In this document: piece after piece, positions 19,352 through 26,444 of the stretch
Layout of the letters: each line of letters starts with the position of its first letter
How positions within the stretch are numbered: the stretch's first letter is position 1
Assembly: GCA_965277355.1 (NCBI GenBank)
Contig: CBDICN010000002.1
Span: 930,001-994,000, forward strand
DNA from: RH-AL1 sp965277355
Lineage (GTDB): Bacteria; Pseudomonadota; Alphaproteobacteria; Rhizobiales; Beijerinckiaceae
Reading direction: 5' to 3'
DNA length: 64,000 nucleotides
Notes under the pieces: model-generated
Told to the model about the DNA's origin: nothing
What the model saw: only the letters and a program-made list of their open reading frames with translations
Database searches by the model: none
Translations under genes and position numbers: made by a program

Positions 19352-19533
19352 TTTTTCACGCTGGCAGCGGCTCTCGGCGGACGCTGGCAGTATGACACGG
19401 CATCGGAATGAACGGAAATGAGCGGGTTTCCGGCCGGCCGGTTGATGCCGGTGTCCGCCAGCGCGCGCGTTAACGGCCGGCCACCATGGCCCTTCCTTCG
19501 CCGGGCGGCTGAAACTGCTCATTTTTGCTCAAA

Positions 19534-19747
19534 CCCGGCCGCCCGCGCGCGAGGCAAAGGCGCCTGTCGAAAGGTATCCCTACCAGACGGATACCCGGCC
19601 GCCCGCCCGCGCGAGGCTGGGCAAGCTGTCACGCGTCACGATATCATGACACGTGATACCCGGCCGCCCGCCCGCGCGAGGCTGGGGGGCCAAATTCAAC
19701 TGTGTACATATGTCTACAGTTTGGCCGCCCGCCCGCGCGAGGCTGGG
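19534..19747. repeat. GC-rich direct repeats separated by three different palindromes
   Basis: Three good copies of a 25-28-bp repeat (core starts GGCCGCCCGCCCG, ends GAGGCTGGG) lie at 19594-19621, 19659-19686 and 19720-19747, with a degenerate copy at 19534-19555. The spacers are 36-38 bp, all different, and each holds a dyad: GGTATCC/GGATACC (19573-19595), an imperfect 28-bp palindrome (19629-19656) and ACTGT-ACATATGT-ACAGT (19699-19720). It resembles neither a CRISPR nor a normal iteron array. It may be the element's origin or a cassette-like array. Confidence 0.8.
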
Positions 19748-20037
19748 GGCGCGAACCAAGCTGCAAACCAAGCACAGGATGAGCCGGCGATAAACGAAAT
19801 TGAGCGGCGATGAGTGTGGCCGCTCGGCTTCGATCCTGTTCCAAGGTTTTCTAATTATCTGCGGCGTTTCGTGTTGGACGATGGGAGCGGTCGCGGCCCT
19901 CGCGGTTTCCTGAGTTTTAGAAGGCCCCTACCCTATGACGAGGGGCTTAACGACAACCCCATCGGCAGTTGTTGTTGCTGACCTCTTCTTTTCTCGAATG
20001 TCGTTTCCTCGCGTGAGCGGCGCCTCGGATCGATACC
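19748..20037. other. Intergenic stretch at the island left end
   Basis: 290 bp between the repeat array and the last island gene, without a supportable open frame. It holds a possible terminator (19924-19946) and otherwise moderate-GC sequence with no repeat that I could find. Confidence 0.5.
19924..19946 (-). terminator. Possible terminator of the island operon
   Basis: GCCCCT and AGGGGC arms separated by 11 bases, followed on the minus strand by CTTCTAAAA. It lies about 90 bp after the stop of the last island gene. The T-tract is weak. Confidence 0.3.
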
Positions 20038-20595
20038 CTACCGGGCCGCCTCGATAAGCGCATCCGCCTTGGCCGCCATGCGGGCGACATGCTCGTCATG
20101 ACAGGCGCGGTGCAGCCAATGGCGTTCGCCGGGCAAGGCCGTGAGCACGGGCACCAAGACGCATGCCGACGACTCGGGGCCGCCACAGACGTGGCAGAGG
20201 CTCGGCATGCCTTGCGGCTGATACAGCCTCGGATCGTTGCGCAGCTCGGCTCGCACGATCGCCACGGCATCCCGCCCGGCATCGGCTCGGGTCCGGCCTA
20301 ACCCGATCAAGCGCACCGTCTGGCGTTCGATCCGGGCGGCTATTTCGGCCGGCGGCACCAACGGCGCGGCGATGCTCGAAAGGGCAATAGGCCCTGCTAC
20401 ACTTGCTACATCTGCTACAGTTTCGAGCGCAGCGCCTTCATTTTTGCGGACACACCCTGCTACAGTTGCTACGTTTGCTACGCTTTGGCTTTCATCGGCG
20501 TGAACCGTAGCAAGTGTAGCAACCGTAGCGGGGGTATTTGGCAAACGAAGCGAACGTAGCTCACGGGCTCGCGCCCTTCGCCAGCCGGAAGACAC
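20038..20595 (-). CDS. Island protein with a Cys/His cluster and VAT-type repeats
   Basis: A 185-aa protein of unknown function ending the island operon. The N-terminal half is low-complexity with repeated VATVA, VANVA and VADVA units that come from a 9-bp DNA repeat. The C-terminal half is more ordered (EIAARIERQTVRLIGLGRTR) and has a zinc-finger-like cluster CHVCGG...HWLHRACHDEH. The GTG at 20595, preceded by AAAAGG, was chosen; it overlaps the DUF3987 gene by 35 bp. A TTG further in is an alternative, so the start is uncertain. Proteins of this look often follow DUF3987 genes in alphaproteobacterial elements. Confidence 0.65.
   Translation of the reverse strand: MSSGWRRARARELRSLRLPNTPATVATLATVHADESQSVANVATVAGCVRKNEGAALETVADVASVAGPIALSSIAAPLVPPAEIAARIERQTVRLIGLGRTRADAGRDAVAIVRAELRNDPRLYQPQGMPSLCHVCGGPESSACVLVPVLTALPGERHWLHRACHDEHVARMAAKADALIEAAR
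20395..20530. repeat. 9-bp mini-repeats, inverted pair, inside a coding sequence
   Basis: Two runs of TGCTACNNN triples (from 20395 and from about 20459) are followed by a run in the opposite orientation (ACCGTAGCAAGTGTAGCAA and on, ending 20530). The second and third runs can pair into a 25-bp imperfect hairpin. A related copy lies in the integrase gene at 24026-24106. All stay in frame. Confidence 0.75.
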
Positions 20596-22081
20596 GCGGC
20601 CTTTTCGACACCTCTTCAACCCATCCGTGATCCGCCAACGTGACGAGGGCGGCTTCGGCCGCCGCTTTGGTGCGCAGTGCGCTTGGGCCGGCTTGCAGCA
20701 CGTCTTCACGGAAGCGAATTGGCCTGCCGCCCTGCCCCCGTAGCCATTCGAGCAAGGTGTTCGCCGTGACAAGCTTCGGGTCGCGCCGGCCGGCCTGGTG
20801 CAGGCGCGAGGTTTCGGCAACGTACCAGTCCGCGAGCCGTATCGCACTTGCCATCGCTTCCCGGCCGATGGTGCTGGAGTGCGCATCCCCGACGATGGTG
20901 AGCACGCCGGCCATGCGCGCCGCGTGTTCCGCCGCCTTGGCCGCGAAGTCGCCGATCGGCTTCAACCCATCGGCCGAACCGCACTGCCCTTCGATACGGT
21001 CGGCGAACGCCGTGAGCAGCGCCGTGGCGTCCGGTTGGATCGTGAGCGCGCGCGGCGCCAGCTCGTTGCGCCCATCGGCGAGCGGTAACGGCGCCTCGAG
21101 CAAGGCCAGCATCCGCGCCCTGTAGGCTCGGATAGCGGCATCGTCGGCGGGTTCCACCTCGCGATGGAACCGGGCGCCCGCGAGGCTCTGAGGCGCGGCC
21201 ACAAGCACCCGCGACAACAGCCCTTGATCGCGCAAGACGGCGTTGCCGAGAAACCCGGCCGCCGCGTCGGGCTGCACCATCAAGTGCATGGCGAGGCGCC
21301 GGCCCGGCAGGATCGTCACGCCGTCCAGCGCCCGAAGCCGCTTGATCGGCTCGCCACCCCACAGTTCCGACAGCATCCCCGCCGTTTTTAGGCGGTTGTC
21401 ATCATTCATGCCGTGCCCGCCGATGAAGATGCCGGCTTCGGCCGTGAAGATGCCGAGCGCCGGATGAGCATCGGGCCAAACCTTGGCGAGCCCTTCAACC
21501 GTCAAGTCGCCGGTGTGCAGGAACGGCGCGAGCGGCTTCGCCGGTTCGCTGCCCAATGATCCGAGGACATTCTTTCGGGCCGGGAAGTCGAGTCTGCCGT
21601 TGCCTTCGATCTTCTTCCGCTCGGCCGTCCAGGCGCCGTGTTCGATGCGCCATACCTTCATGGCCTCGCCGTGCTCTTCCCGCAGAGCCTTTTCGCGCTT
21701 CGCCACCGGCCACAGGGCTTCGTTGTCGCACGTGCTCTTGCGATCTCCCGATGCCGCCACCGTGACGAAGAACAGCGACAGCGGCCGTGTTTGCCCGTAG
21801 GGCATCGTCACGTCGGCAAGGGCTTGCGCCGCGAGCGAGGCCGCCGCGAGCACCGCTTGCGCAGCCTCGGGCACTTGTACCTTGCGGGCGATGGCCGCCG
21901 CCGCGTTGCCGAGCACCGGGCCTAGCGAGGCCAAGGGATAGGGTTCGGCCGGCGGCAAGTCCGGGAACAGCGGCAACGGGCCATCGGCCGCCACCGGCCT
22001 CGCCAGCGGCACCACCGTGGGCCGGCCGGCATCCAAACCATCGGGCGCGGCGCGATCTTCGTCATCGAAACGAATGCTCAT
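20561..22081 (-). CDS. DUF3987-type primase/helicase-like replication protein
   Basis: A 506-aa protein of the DUF3987 (YfjI-like) family found in prophages and integrative elements, usually beside AlpA and integrase genes. After an N-terminal linker it has the typical LGNAAAAIARKVQVPEAAQA region and a Walker-A-like turn (ASGDRKSTCDN), then TAEAGIFIGGHGMNDDNR and LSELWGGEPIKR. Family members are thought to act in element replication, but biochemical evidence is thin. The ATG at 22081 overlaps the VRR-NUC stop (ATGA); the frame is open 200 codons further upstream but that part lies over other genes. Confidence 0.85.
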   Translation of the reverse strand: MSIRFDDEDRAAPDGLDAGRPTVVPLARPVAADGPLPLFPDLPPAEPYPLASLGPVLGNAAAAIARKVQVPEAAQAVLAAASLAAQALADVTMPYGQTRPLSLFFVTVAASGDRKSTCDNEALWPVAKREKALREEHGEAMKVWRIEHGAWTAERKKIEGNGRLDFPARKNVLGSLGSEPAKPLAPFLHTGDLTVEGLAKVWPDAHPALGIFTAEAGIFIGGHGMNDDNRLKTAGMLSELWGGEPIKRLRALDGVTILPGRRLAMHLMVQPDAAAGFLGNAVLRDQGLLSRVLVAAPQSLAGARFHREVEPADDAAIRAYRARMLALLEAPLPLADGRNELAPRALTIQPDATALLTAFADRIEGQCGSADGLKPIGDFAAKAAEHAARMAGVLTIVGDAHSSTIGREAMASAIRLADWYVAETSRLHQAGRRDPKLVTANTLLEWLRGQGGRPIRFREDVLQAGPSALRTKAAAEAALVTLADHGWVEEVSKRPRVFRLAKGASP

Positions 22082-22506
22082 AGCCGCACCTCGCTGGCGA
22101 GGCAGCGCCATGCCGTGAGGGCCGTCAGCACTTCGGCCATCGATGACGCCATGCAATAGGGTGCGCCATGCACGATGCACCAATGTCGAAACGCCTGTTG
22201 ATCCGGCGACAGACGGCCGCCGGCTCGTTTGAGTTCCAGCGAATGGAGCATGCCGCGATCGGGTGACAGCAAGACGATATCGGGCCAGCCGCGCTGCACC
22301 CCCATCGCCTTCAATTTCGCCGCCGTGCGAACGTCGCGGTGCTCGCCGCTGGCGACATGCGTCCATCGCCAGTCCGATCGAAGGAACCGCCGCAACAGGC
22401 CGGCGACGGCGAGGTGTAGATCCAACTCGCTCGGATCGACGCGAGGCGCTTGGCGCGGCCGGGCGCGGCGGCCTTCCGCGAGGGCGATGAGAGGCGGCGT
22501 CGTCAT
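22078..22506 (-). CDS. VRR-NUC domain nuclease
   Basis: A 142-aa protein with the compact VRR-NUC fold of the PD-(D/E)XK nucleases: GWPDIVLL followed by HSLELKRAGGRLSPDQQAF, giving the Asp, the E-x-K pair and the trailing Gln helix. In phages and islands such proteins are predicted structure-specific nucleases linked to DNA replication or recombination. Both ends overlap neighbours by 4 bases, so it is translated within the island operon. Confidence 0.88.
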   Translation of the reverse strand: MTTPPLIALAEGRRARPRQAPRVDPSELDLHLAVAGLLRRFLRSDWRWTHVASGEHRDVRTAAKLKAMGVQRGWPDIVLLSPDRGMLHSLELKRAGGRLSPDQQAFRHWCIVHGAPYCMASSMAEVLTALTAWRCLASEVRL

Positions 22507-22736
22507 GCGCCACCCCCGATGCTGGCCAGCTCGGCAAGCGGCGCCGCGCCAAAGTCAGTTGTAGCCATATGGCTACACGTCGACAGGCTATCATGGCGAC
22601 AGGCCCTCTTCCGAGGCGAAAGCCATTGAGAGGAAAGCGCGGGCGGGTTAAGCTCGGAACCGCGAGCGGGACAGCTCTGCACAATTCCGGGGCCGGTGCT
22701 TGTGGCGAGCGCCGGCCTTTCTGTTGTCTGGATCAT
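22503..22736 (-). CDS. Small island protein of unknown function
   Basis: A 77-aa open frame, MIQTTERPALATSTGPGIVQ onward, with no recognisable domain. It is called a gene because its ATG overlaps the AlpA stop and its stop overlaps the VRR-NUC ATG, each by exactly ATGA. Coupling at both ends is unlikely by chance. Its coding DNA contains an 18-bp perfect palindrome (22560-22577), so the stretch may serve mainly as a DNA site or translational bridge. Confidence 0.5.
   Translation of the reverse strand: MIQTTERPALATSTGPGIVQSCPARGSELNPPALSSQWLSPRKRACRHDSLSTCSHMATTDFGAAPLAELASIGGGA
22560..22577. promoter_or_regulatory. 18-bp perfect palindrome sharing AGCCATA with the island ends
   Basis: TGTAGCCATATGGCTACA. 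The half-site AGCCATA also occurs at 19342-19348 and, several times, at 25025-25057. It is a candidate binding site for the AlpA-like protein or integrase in the interior of the element. Confidence 0.45.
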
Positions 22737-22954
22737 GACGCGCGCTGGCCCCCGAACGTCGGCAGGCCGGCGAGATAGTCGGTTAAGTCGGATCGCAGGA
22801 TGATGATGCGCCGTCCCAGCTTGCGGGCCGGCAGTGCCCCCGATGACAGCGCGGCATAAAGCGTGGTGCGGCCGATGCCGGCGACGCGGCAGGCTTCGGG
22901 AACCGACAGGCCCTCGCGCCGGAAGTCGGTGGTGTCGTCCTGTAAGCTCATCAT
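22733..22954 (-). CDS. AlpA/excisionase-type helix-turn-helix protein
   Basis: A 73-aa MerR/AlpA-like DNA-binding protein: LSVPEACRVAGIGRTTLYAALSS (helix-turn-helix) followed by KLGRRIIILRSDLTDYLAGL (wing). AlpA proteins activate integrase genes or act as recombination directionality factors. ATG at 22951 is an alternative start. It is the first gene of the tightly overlapped set running leftwards; the tandem dyads at 23038-23077 lie just upstream. Confidence 0.88.
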   Translation of the reverse strand: MMSLQDDTTDFRREGLSVPEACRVAGIGRTTLYAALSSGALPARKLGRRIIILRSDLTDYLAGLPTFGGQRAS

Positions 22955-23037
22955 TGGCTGTCCCGTCGAATAGTCGCGAATACTGGCGACGGGATGAGGA
23001 TGGCCGCGCGCGATCGGGTACGGAAGAAGCTTTACCC

Positions 23038-23077
23038 TTCACTCTTCAAGTGTGAAGCTTCACTCTTCAAGCGTGAG
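23038..23077. promoter_or_regulatory. Two tandem 19-bp dyad operators upstream of alpA
   Basis: TTCACTCTTCAAGTGTGAA (23038-23056) is a full dyad of the form TTCAC-N-CTT-N-AAG-N-GTGAA. A second copy, TTCACTCTTCAAGCGTGAG, follows two bases later (23059-23077). They lie 84 bp upstream of the alpA start and run into the end of the preceding gene. Tandem operators suggest cooperative control of the island operon. Confidence 0.7.
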
Positions 23078-23738
23078 AACGCATCTCACTAAGCCGACGC
23101 CGCAAGGTACCCTTGGAGAAGGCCGGCAGTCCTTTTGCGTTGGCGCATTGGTTCAAAGCCCGCTGCGCTTCACCGGTGCCGAATAGAGCTTCCAAAGTCT
23201 TCTCGACTTGCGTGACGGGCTTGTTGCCGAGAACATCGCGAAGCAGCGCCCTTTGTGCTTCGATGCGCTTGGTGTCGTTCGCCGCTCTTGCCATTCGGCC
23301 TCTCTCGGCAGCGCTTCCCTTGCCGCGCTTTTCGGCAGCCTTAGCTCTGTCCCGAGCGGTAGCGCTGTTCGTGACACGCCCGGCAACGAGGAAGACGCCG
23401 ACGATCACCTGCATCAACCGATACATGATGACAACATCGGTTATTGTCGAATTGTAGAGCATCGCTCTTAAGGCAAGCATTTCCAGTAATTGCTTGGCGG
23501 AGTTGTCCAACTTTTCGACGCCTATTCTTGCCAGACGCGCATCTTCGTCACTGAGTTTTCCACGCGAGAGACTATCGTCGGCACCTGCTCTTATGCCGTT
23601 TAGAAAGTTGCCAACCCCTGCCAAATTGGTGGCAAACTCTGGCCCGAACGACTGTCTGCCGCTTGCTTTCAACCGCTCAAGTTCGGCTTGAAACTCGGCT
23701 TCCGAGGGCTCGTCTTGCGGCGGCCCTTCGTCGCTCAC
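23067..23738 (-). CDS. Island protein of unknown function
   Basis: A 223-aa protein starting VSDEGPPQDEPSEAEF. The GTG at 23738 overlaps the integrase stop (GTGA), which fixes the start; the longer open frame upstream is an integrase shadow. The N-terminal third is acidic and helical; near residue 100 there is one hydrophobic segment (VIMYRLMQVIVGVFLVAG) that may be a membrane helix; the C-terminal third is basic and helical. No known domain recognised. Made together with the integrase. Confidence 0.75.
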   Translation of the reverse strand: MSDEGPPQDEPSEAEFQAELERLKASGRQSFGPEFATNLAGVGNFLNGIRAGADDSLSRGKLSDEDARLARIGVEKLDNSAKQLLEMLALRAMLYNSTITDVVIMYRLMQVIVGVFLVAGRVTNSATARDRAKAAEKRGKGSAAERGRMARAANDTKRIEAQRALLRDVLGNKPVTQVEKTLEALFGTGEAQRALNQCANAKGLPAFSKGTLRRRLSEMRSHA

Positions 23739-25006
23739 TCCCCGCCCTCGCAGAACGTGGCCCATGCGTCCATCAAGGCGCGGCGCTTGTCGAACAAGTC
23801 GCCGCGCCGGTAAGCGGCTTCCACCTTGCTGCGGATCGTATGAGCGAGCGCCGCCTCGCACACCTCGCCGGGCACGTCCGTGCTCTCTGAGGACCAGTCG
23901 CGGAAGGATGAGCGGAACCCGTGCGCCGTCAGCTCGCCGCGCCCCATCCGCCGCAGAAGCATAAGCAGCGCCATCCCCGACAGCGGCTTGGCGCGACGGG
24001 CGCCGGGGAACACCGGATGGGCCGGAACCGTCGCAGTCGCAAGTGTCGCAGGGGTACTTGCCGTTTCGAGCCCGCCAACCGTAGCAGATGTAGCAACCGT
24101 AGCAGGTTCCATCCGCATTTCGCGAAGCACCGCGAGGGCCGCGCCGGACAACGGAACCCGGTGCTCGCGGCGGCCCTTCATCCGGCTCGCGGGCACCGTC
24201 CAAATGGCCGCCGCGAGGTCGAACTCGCCCCATGTCGCGCCAAGCACCTCGCCGGTACGGGCCGCCGTGAGGATGGCGAAGCGCAGCGCCAGAGCCGCGA
24301 TGCCGGCTTGCCCGGCGAGGGCGCCCATGAACGCGGGAATGTCGGCGTAGGGCAGCGCGGCATGGTGCCCGCCCTTGCCCACCTTGGCGCGTGGCGGAAG
24401 CACTTGCGCGAGGTGGCCGCGCCAGCGCGCCGGGTTGTCGCCCGTTCGCCAATGCCGCACGGTGGCGAAGTCCAACACGGCTTCGATCCGGCCGCGCACC
24501 CGCGAGGCGGTTTCGTTCTTCGCCGCCCATATCGGTTGAAGTATGGTAACGAGGTGCCCTGTCTCGACGGCCGCGACGGGCAAGGCGCCAATGACGGGAT
24601 GGGCGTAGGTTTCGAGCGTCGCCGCCCATTGCGCCGCGTGCTTGGCGTTGCGCCAGCCGGCCCGGTTGGCCTCGATATAGGCTTTCGCCGCTTGCTTGAA
24701 GGTGACGGCCGAAGCATCGGCGAGTCGCCTTGCCGCCTCACGCTGGCGCCTGTGTTCGATCGGATCGACGCCGTCGCGCCGCAGCTTGCGCAGCTTGTCG
24801 GCTTCGATCCGGGCCTCTTTGAGGCTCACGTCGGCGAACGGGCCTAGCCCATAGTCCCGCAGCCGGGCGCCGTCGCGGAAGCGGAATTTCCAAGCGCGGC
24901 CGGCGCCGGTGGCGGATACGGCGAGATAGAGCCCGCCGCCGTCAGAGTGGAAGCCCGGCCCGAGCGCCTTGGCCGATACCGCCGTGAGCTTCAGCCTGTC
25001 CGCCAT
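23735..25006 (-). CDS. Tyrosine recombinase/integrase (P4 type, DUF4102 N terminus)
   Basis: A 423-aa site-specific recombinase. The N-terminal arm-binding domain (KALGPGFHSDGGGLYLAVS), the SAM-like core-binding domain and the catalytic domain are in order. Catalytic residues visible are the first Arg in TAARTGEVLGATWGEF, the His-Gly-Phe-Arg box (TAHGFRSSFRDW), and HTIRSKVEAAYRRGD with the usual tyrosine nucleophile. Between the two Arg boxes sits a low-complexity insert (PATVATSATVGG) encoded by the 9-bp mini-repeats. The start at 25006 fits family N termini. It lies about 160 bp from its attachment site in tRNA-Ser. Confidence 0.93.
   Translation of the reverse strand: MADRLKLTAVSAKALGPGFHSDGGGLYLAVSATGAGRAWKFRFRDGARLRDYGLGPFADVSLKEARIEADKLRKLRRDGVDPIEHRRQREAARRLADASAVTFKQAAKAYIEANRAGWRNAKHAAQWAATLETYAHPVIGALPVAAVETGHLVTILQPIWAAKNETASRVRGRIEAVLDFATVRHWRTGDNPARWRGHLAQVLPPRAKVGKGGHHAALPYADIPAFMGALAGQAGIAALALRFAILTAARTGEVLGATWGEFDLAAAIWTVPASRMKGRREHRVPLSGAALAVLREMRMEPATVATSATVGGLETASTPATLATATVPAHPVFPGARRAKPLSGMALLMLLRRMGRGELTAHGFRSSFRDWSSESTDVPGEVCEAALAHTIRSKVEAAYRRGDLFDKRRALMDAWATFCEGGE
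24026..24106. repeat. 9-bp mini-repeat element inside the integrase gene
   Basis: Units of GTCGCA and GTAGCA with 3-base spacers (GTAGCAGATGTAGCAACC and similar) run in frame through the integrase. The same element type lies at 20395-20530 in the Cys/His protein gene, and both contain the GGGGTA-TTG block. Confidence 0.7.
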
Positions 25007-25022
25007 ATCCGCCCGCCCGTTT

Positions 25023-25059
25023 CCAGCCATATGGCTAGCCATACTAAATGTATGGCTGG
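25023..25059. promoter_or_regulatory. Inverted repeat in the integrase upstream region
   Basis: CCAGCCATA (25023-25031) and TATGGCTGG (25051-25059) form a perfect 9-bp inverted repeat. Inside lies CTAGCCATACTA (25035-25046), identical to the left-end site. It sits 17 bp upstream of the integrase ATG, so it can serve both as integrase operator and as an arm site. Confidence 0.55.
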
Positions 25060-25167
25060 TGGCGGTTGTCAACGGTTTTCAGCGGATCGCGGCGAACACT
25101 GAATGGGTGGATAACAGAGCCTTATCAGTACGTTAGCGGTACTTGGCGGATATCGGCGATACGTCGT

Positions 25168-25183
25168 TTGGCGGAGGGAGCGG
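25168..25183. repeat. Right attachment site, 16-bp direct repeat in the tRNA 3' end
   Basis: TTGGCGGAGGGAGCGG, identical to 19253-19268. It covers the acceptor-stem 3' strand of the tRNA-Ser gene and a few bases beyond, so the island restores rather than breaks the tRNA. Confidence 0.85.
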
Positions 25184-25258
25184 GATTCGAACCCGCGATA
25201 CGGTTTCCCGCATACACACTTTCCAGGCGTGCGCCTTCAACCACTCGGCCACCCCTCC
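25172..25258 (-). tRNA. tRNA-Ser(GGA)
   Basis: An 87-nt class II tRNA. Acceptor GGAGGGG pairs with TCCCTCC, discriminator G73 is as usual for tRNA-Ser, the D-arm reads GGCCGAGTGGTTGAAGGC, the anticodon loop CTGGAAA gives anticodon GGA (25222-25224), there is a long variable arm, and the T-arm is GCGGGTTCGAATCCCGC. CCA is not encoded. Confidence 0.95.
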
Positions 25259-25474
25259 GATCGACGGTCCGGTCCTCGCGGGCCGGGTCCGCTGGCGCGA
25301 CCCCTCGAGGTTTTGCCGCTTCGCCTCGCGGGCGAACCGGAGCACGGTCCGCCGCGACGGTGGCGCACTATCACCACGGCCGGGTCGAGCGCAAGCGCAG
25401 ACGGCCACGCGCCCACGCGCGAATCATTTGGTCGTTTCTCTCGACAGAGTTACTTTAATCTGATAACATAAGGC

Positions 25475-25832
25475 GTGACGGAACGGCACGACCCGACGCT
25501 CGATGTGCTGCTCGACCTCGACGGCCAGGTGCTCGTCGTGGACCCGAAAGGCGGTCATTGGGTCCGATTCGTGGCGACGCGGGTGCCGGTGTCGCCGGAG
25601 AAACCGCACGGGGCTGGATTACTCGCTGACACTGCACGGTTTGGACGGCGAGAGGCTGGTCGGTTTCGACAATGCCCATCCGGTTGGGCGGCAGAAGCGT
25701 GGCGAGCCGCAGGACCATCTTCACCGGCTGCGAACGATTAAGGCTTTCGAATACCGGGACGCGGCGACGCTGCTTGGGGATTTTTGGACCACCGTGGACG
25801 CGGTATTGCGCGAGAAAGGAGTGATCCCGTGA
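25475..25832 (+). pseudogene. TumE-like toxin gene with a +1 frameshift
   Basis: From GTG 25475 the frame reads VTERHDPTLDVLLDLDGQVL to PEKPHG. The family then continues in another frame as LDYSLTLHGLDGERLVGFDN to the stop at 25832. Removing one G from the run GGGG (25610-25613) joins the two into a normal 118-aa TumE-family (DUF6516) protein. TumE toxins pair with an HTH antitoxin, here the next gene. Either the toxin is inactivated, the base is a sequencing error, or the G-run switches the gene. The stop overlaps the antitoxin start (GTGA). Confidence 0.75.
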
Positions 25833-26206
25833 CGACTCTGAAAGTGGGCATCGCCAGCTACGAGGACATGAAGGCACGCACCATGGCGGTGGGGCGCGGG
25901 CAGCACCGCATCGCGCCCGATGAGCCAAAGGTGTGGTTCACCTCGACCGAGTCCTTCGCCAAGGTGCTGTCGGCCGGCAACCGCGACCTGTTGCGGGTGA
26001 TCGTGGAACAAGCGCCCGGTTCGCTCGACGAACTGGCGCGGATCACCGGCAAGGCGAAATCGAATCTGTCGCGGACACTGAAAACGATGGCCGGTTATGG
26101 CCTGGTCCGGCTGGAACGCGGCGAACGCGGGCGCGTCACGCCAAAGGTGACGCATGACCGGGTGGAACTCGATCTGCCGCTGAGCTGGTCGCGGAAGGCG
26201 GGCTGA
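25829..26206 (+). CDS. HTH antitoxin/transcriptional regulator (TumA type)
   Basis: A 125-aa protein with a MarR-like winged helix: SLDELARITGKAKSNLSRTLKTMAGYGLVRLERGE (about residues 70-105). It is of the kind encoded after TumE toxins, where it would neutralise the toxin and repress the operon. The GTG start is inside the toxin stop. Unlike the toxin, this frame is intact. Confidence 0.75.
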   Translation: MTTLKVGIASYEDMKARTMAVGRGQHRIAPDEPKVWFTSTESFAKVLSAGNRDLLRVIVEQAPGSLDELARITGKAKSNLSRTLKTMAGYGLVRLERGERGRVTPKVTHDRVELDLPLSWSRKAG

Positions 26207-26444
26207 GCCTTGACCGCTTGCAGGCGAAGGAGGCCGGACCGTCGCCAGCCTGTCAAGGCCGGCCGTGCGGCGCTCGTCGTGCCGCGCACCGCTGCGCGGC
26301 TGTAGCCTCGACCGCCTGTCGCCGGCACGGCTGGTGGCCGACACGCGATCGTGGCTGAAGGTGAGCGGGACCGCTCGACCTTTGGCGAAGCGCCGAACCG
26401 TATGAATTCGGGCGGCCCTCGCGAGCCTCCCGACCGTAGCGCCT

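Larger units (their letters stand above)
19253..25183. mobile_element. 5.9-kb integrative element in tRNA-Ser(GGA)
   Basis: Bounded by identical 16-bp direct repeats (TTGGCGGAGGGAGCGG) at 19253-19268 and 25168-25183; the right copy overlaps the 3' end of a tRNA-Ser gene, the classic target of tyrosine integrases. Contents, all on the minus strand: integrase, a 223-aa unknown protein, AlpA-like regulator, 77-aa unknown, VRR-NUC nuclease, DUF3987 protein, Cys/His protein. No capsid, tail, conjugation or obvious cargo genes are present, so it looks like a phage-satellite-sized element or small mobilisable island. Autonomous replication is suggested by the DUF3987 protein and the left-end repeat array. 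Confidence 0.85.

Noticed and set aside
18887..19411. 174-aa plus-strand frame between pyc and the island
   Set aside because: No domain, crosses the attachment site, and changes composition halfway; treated as chance.
19534..19747. CRISPR array
   Set aside because: Only three good repeats, extremely GC-rich, spacers each carry a palindrome, and no cas genes are in the window.
19418..19813. 131-aa frame through the repeat array
   Set aside because: The repeat period is not a multiple of three, so the repeats appear in different frames; non-coding is simpler.
22082..22684. N-terminal extension of the DUF3987 protein
   Set aside because: It covers the VRR-NUC gene and the small coupled gene; the ATG at 22081 with ATGA overlap is the better start.
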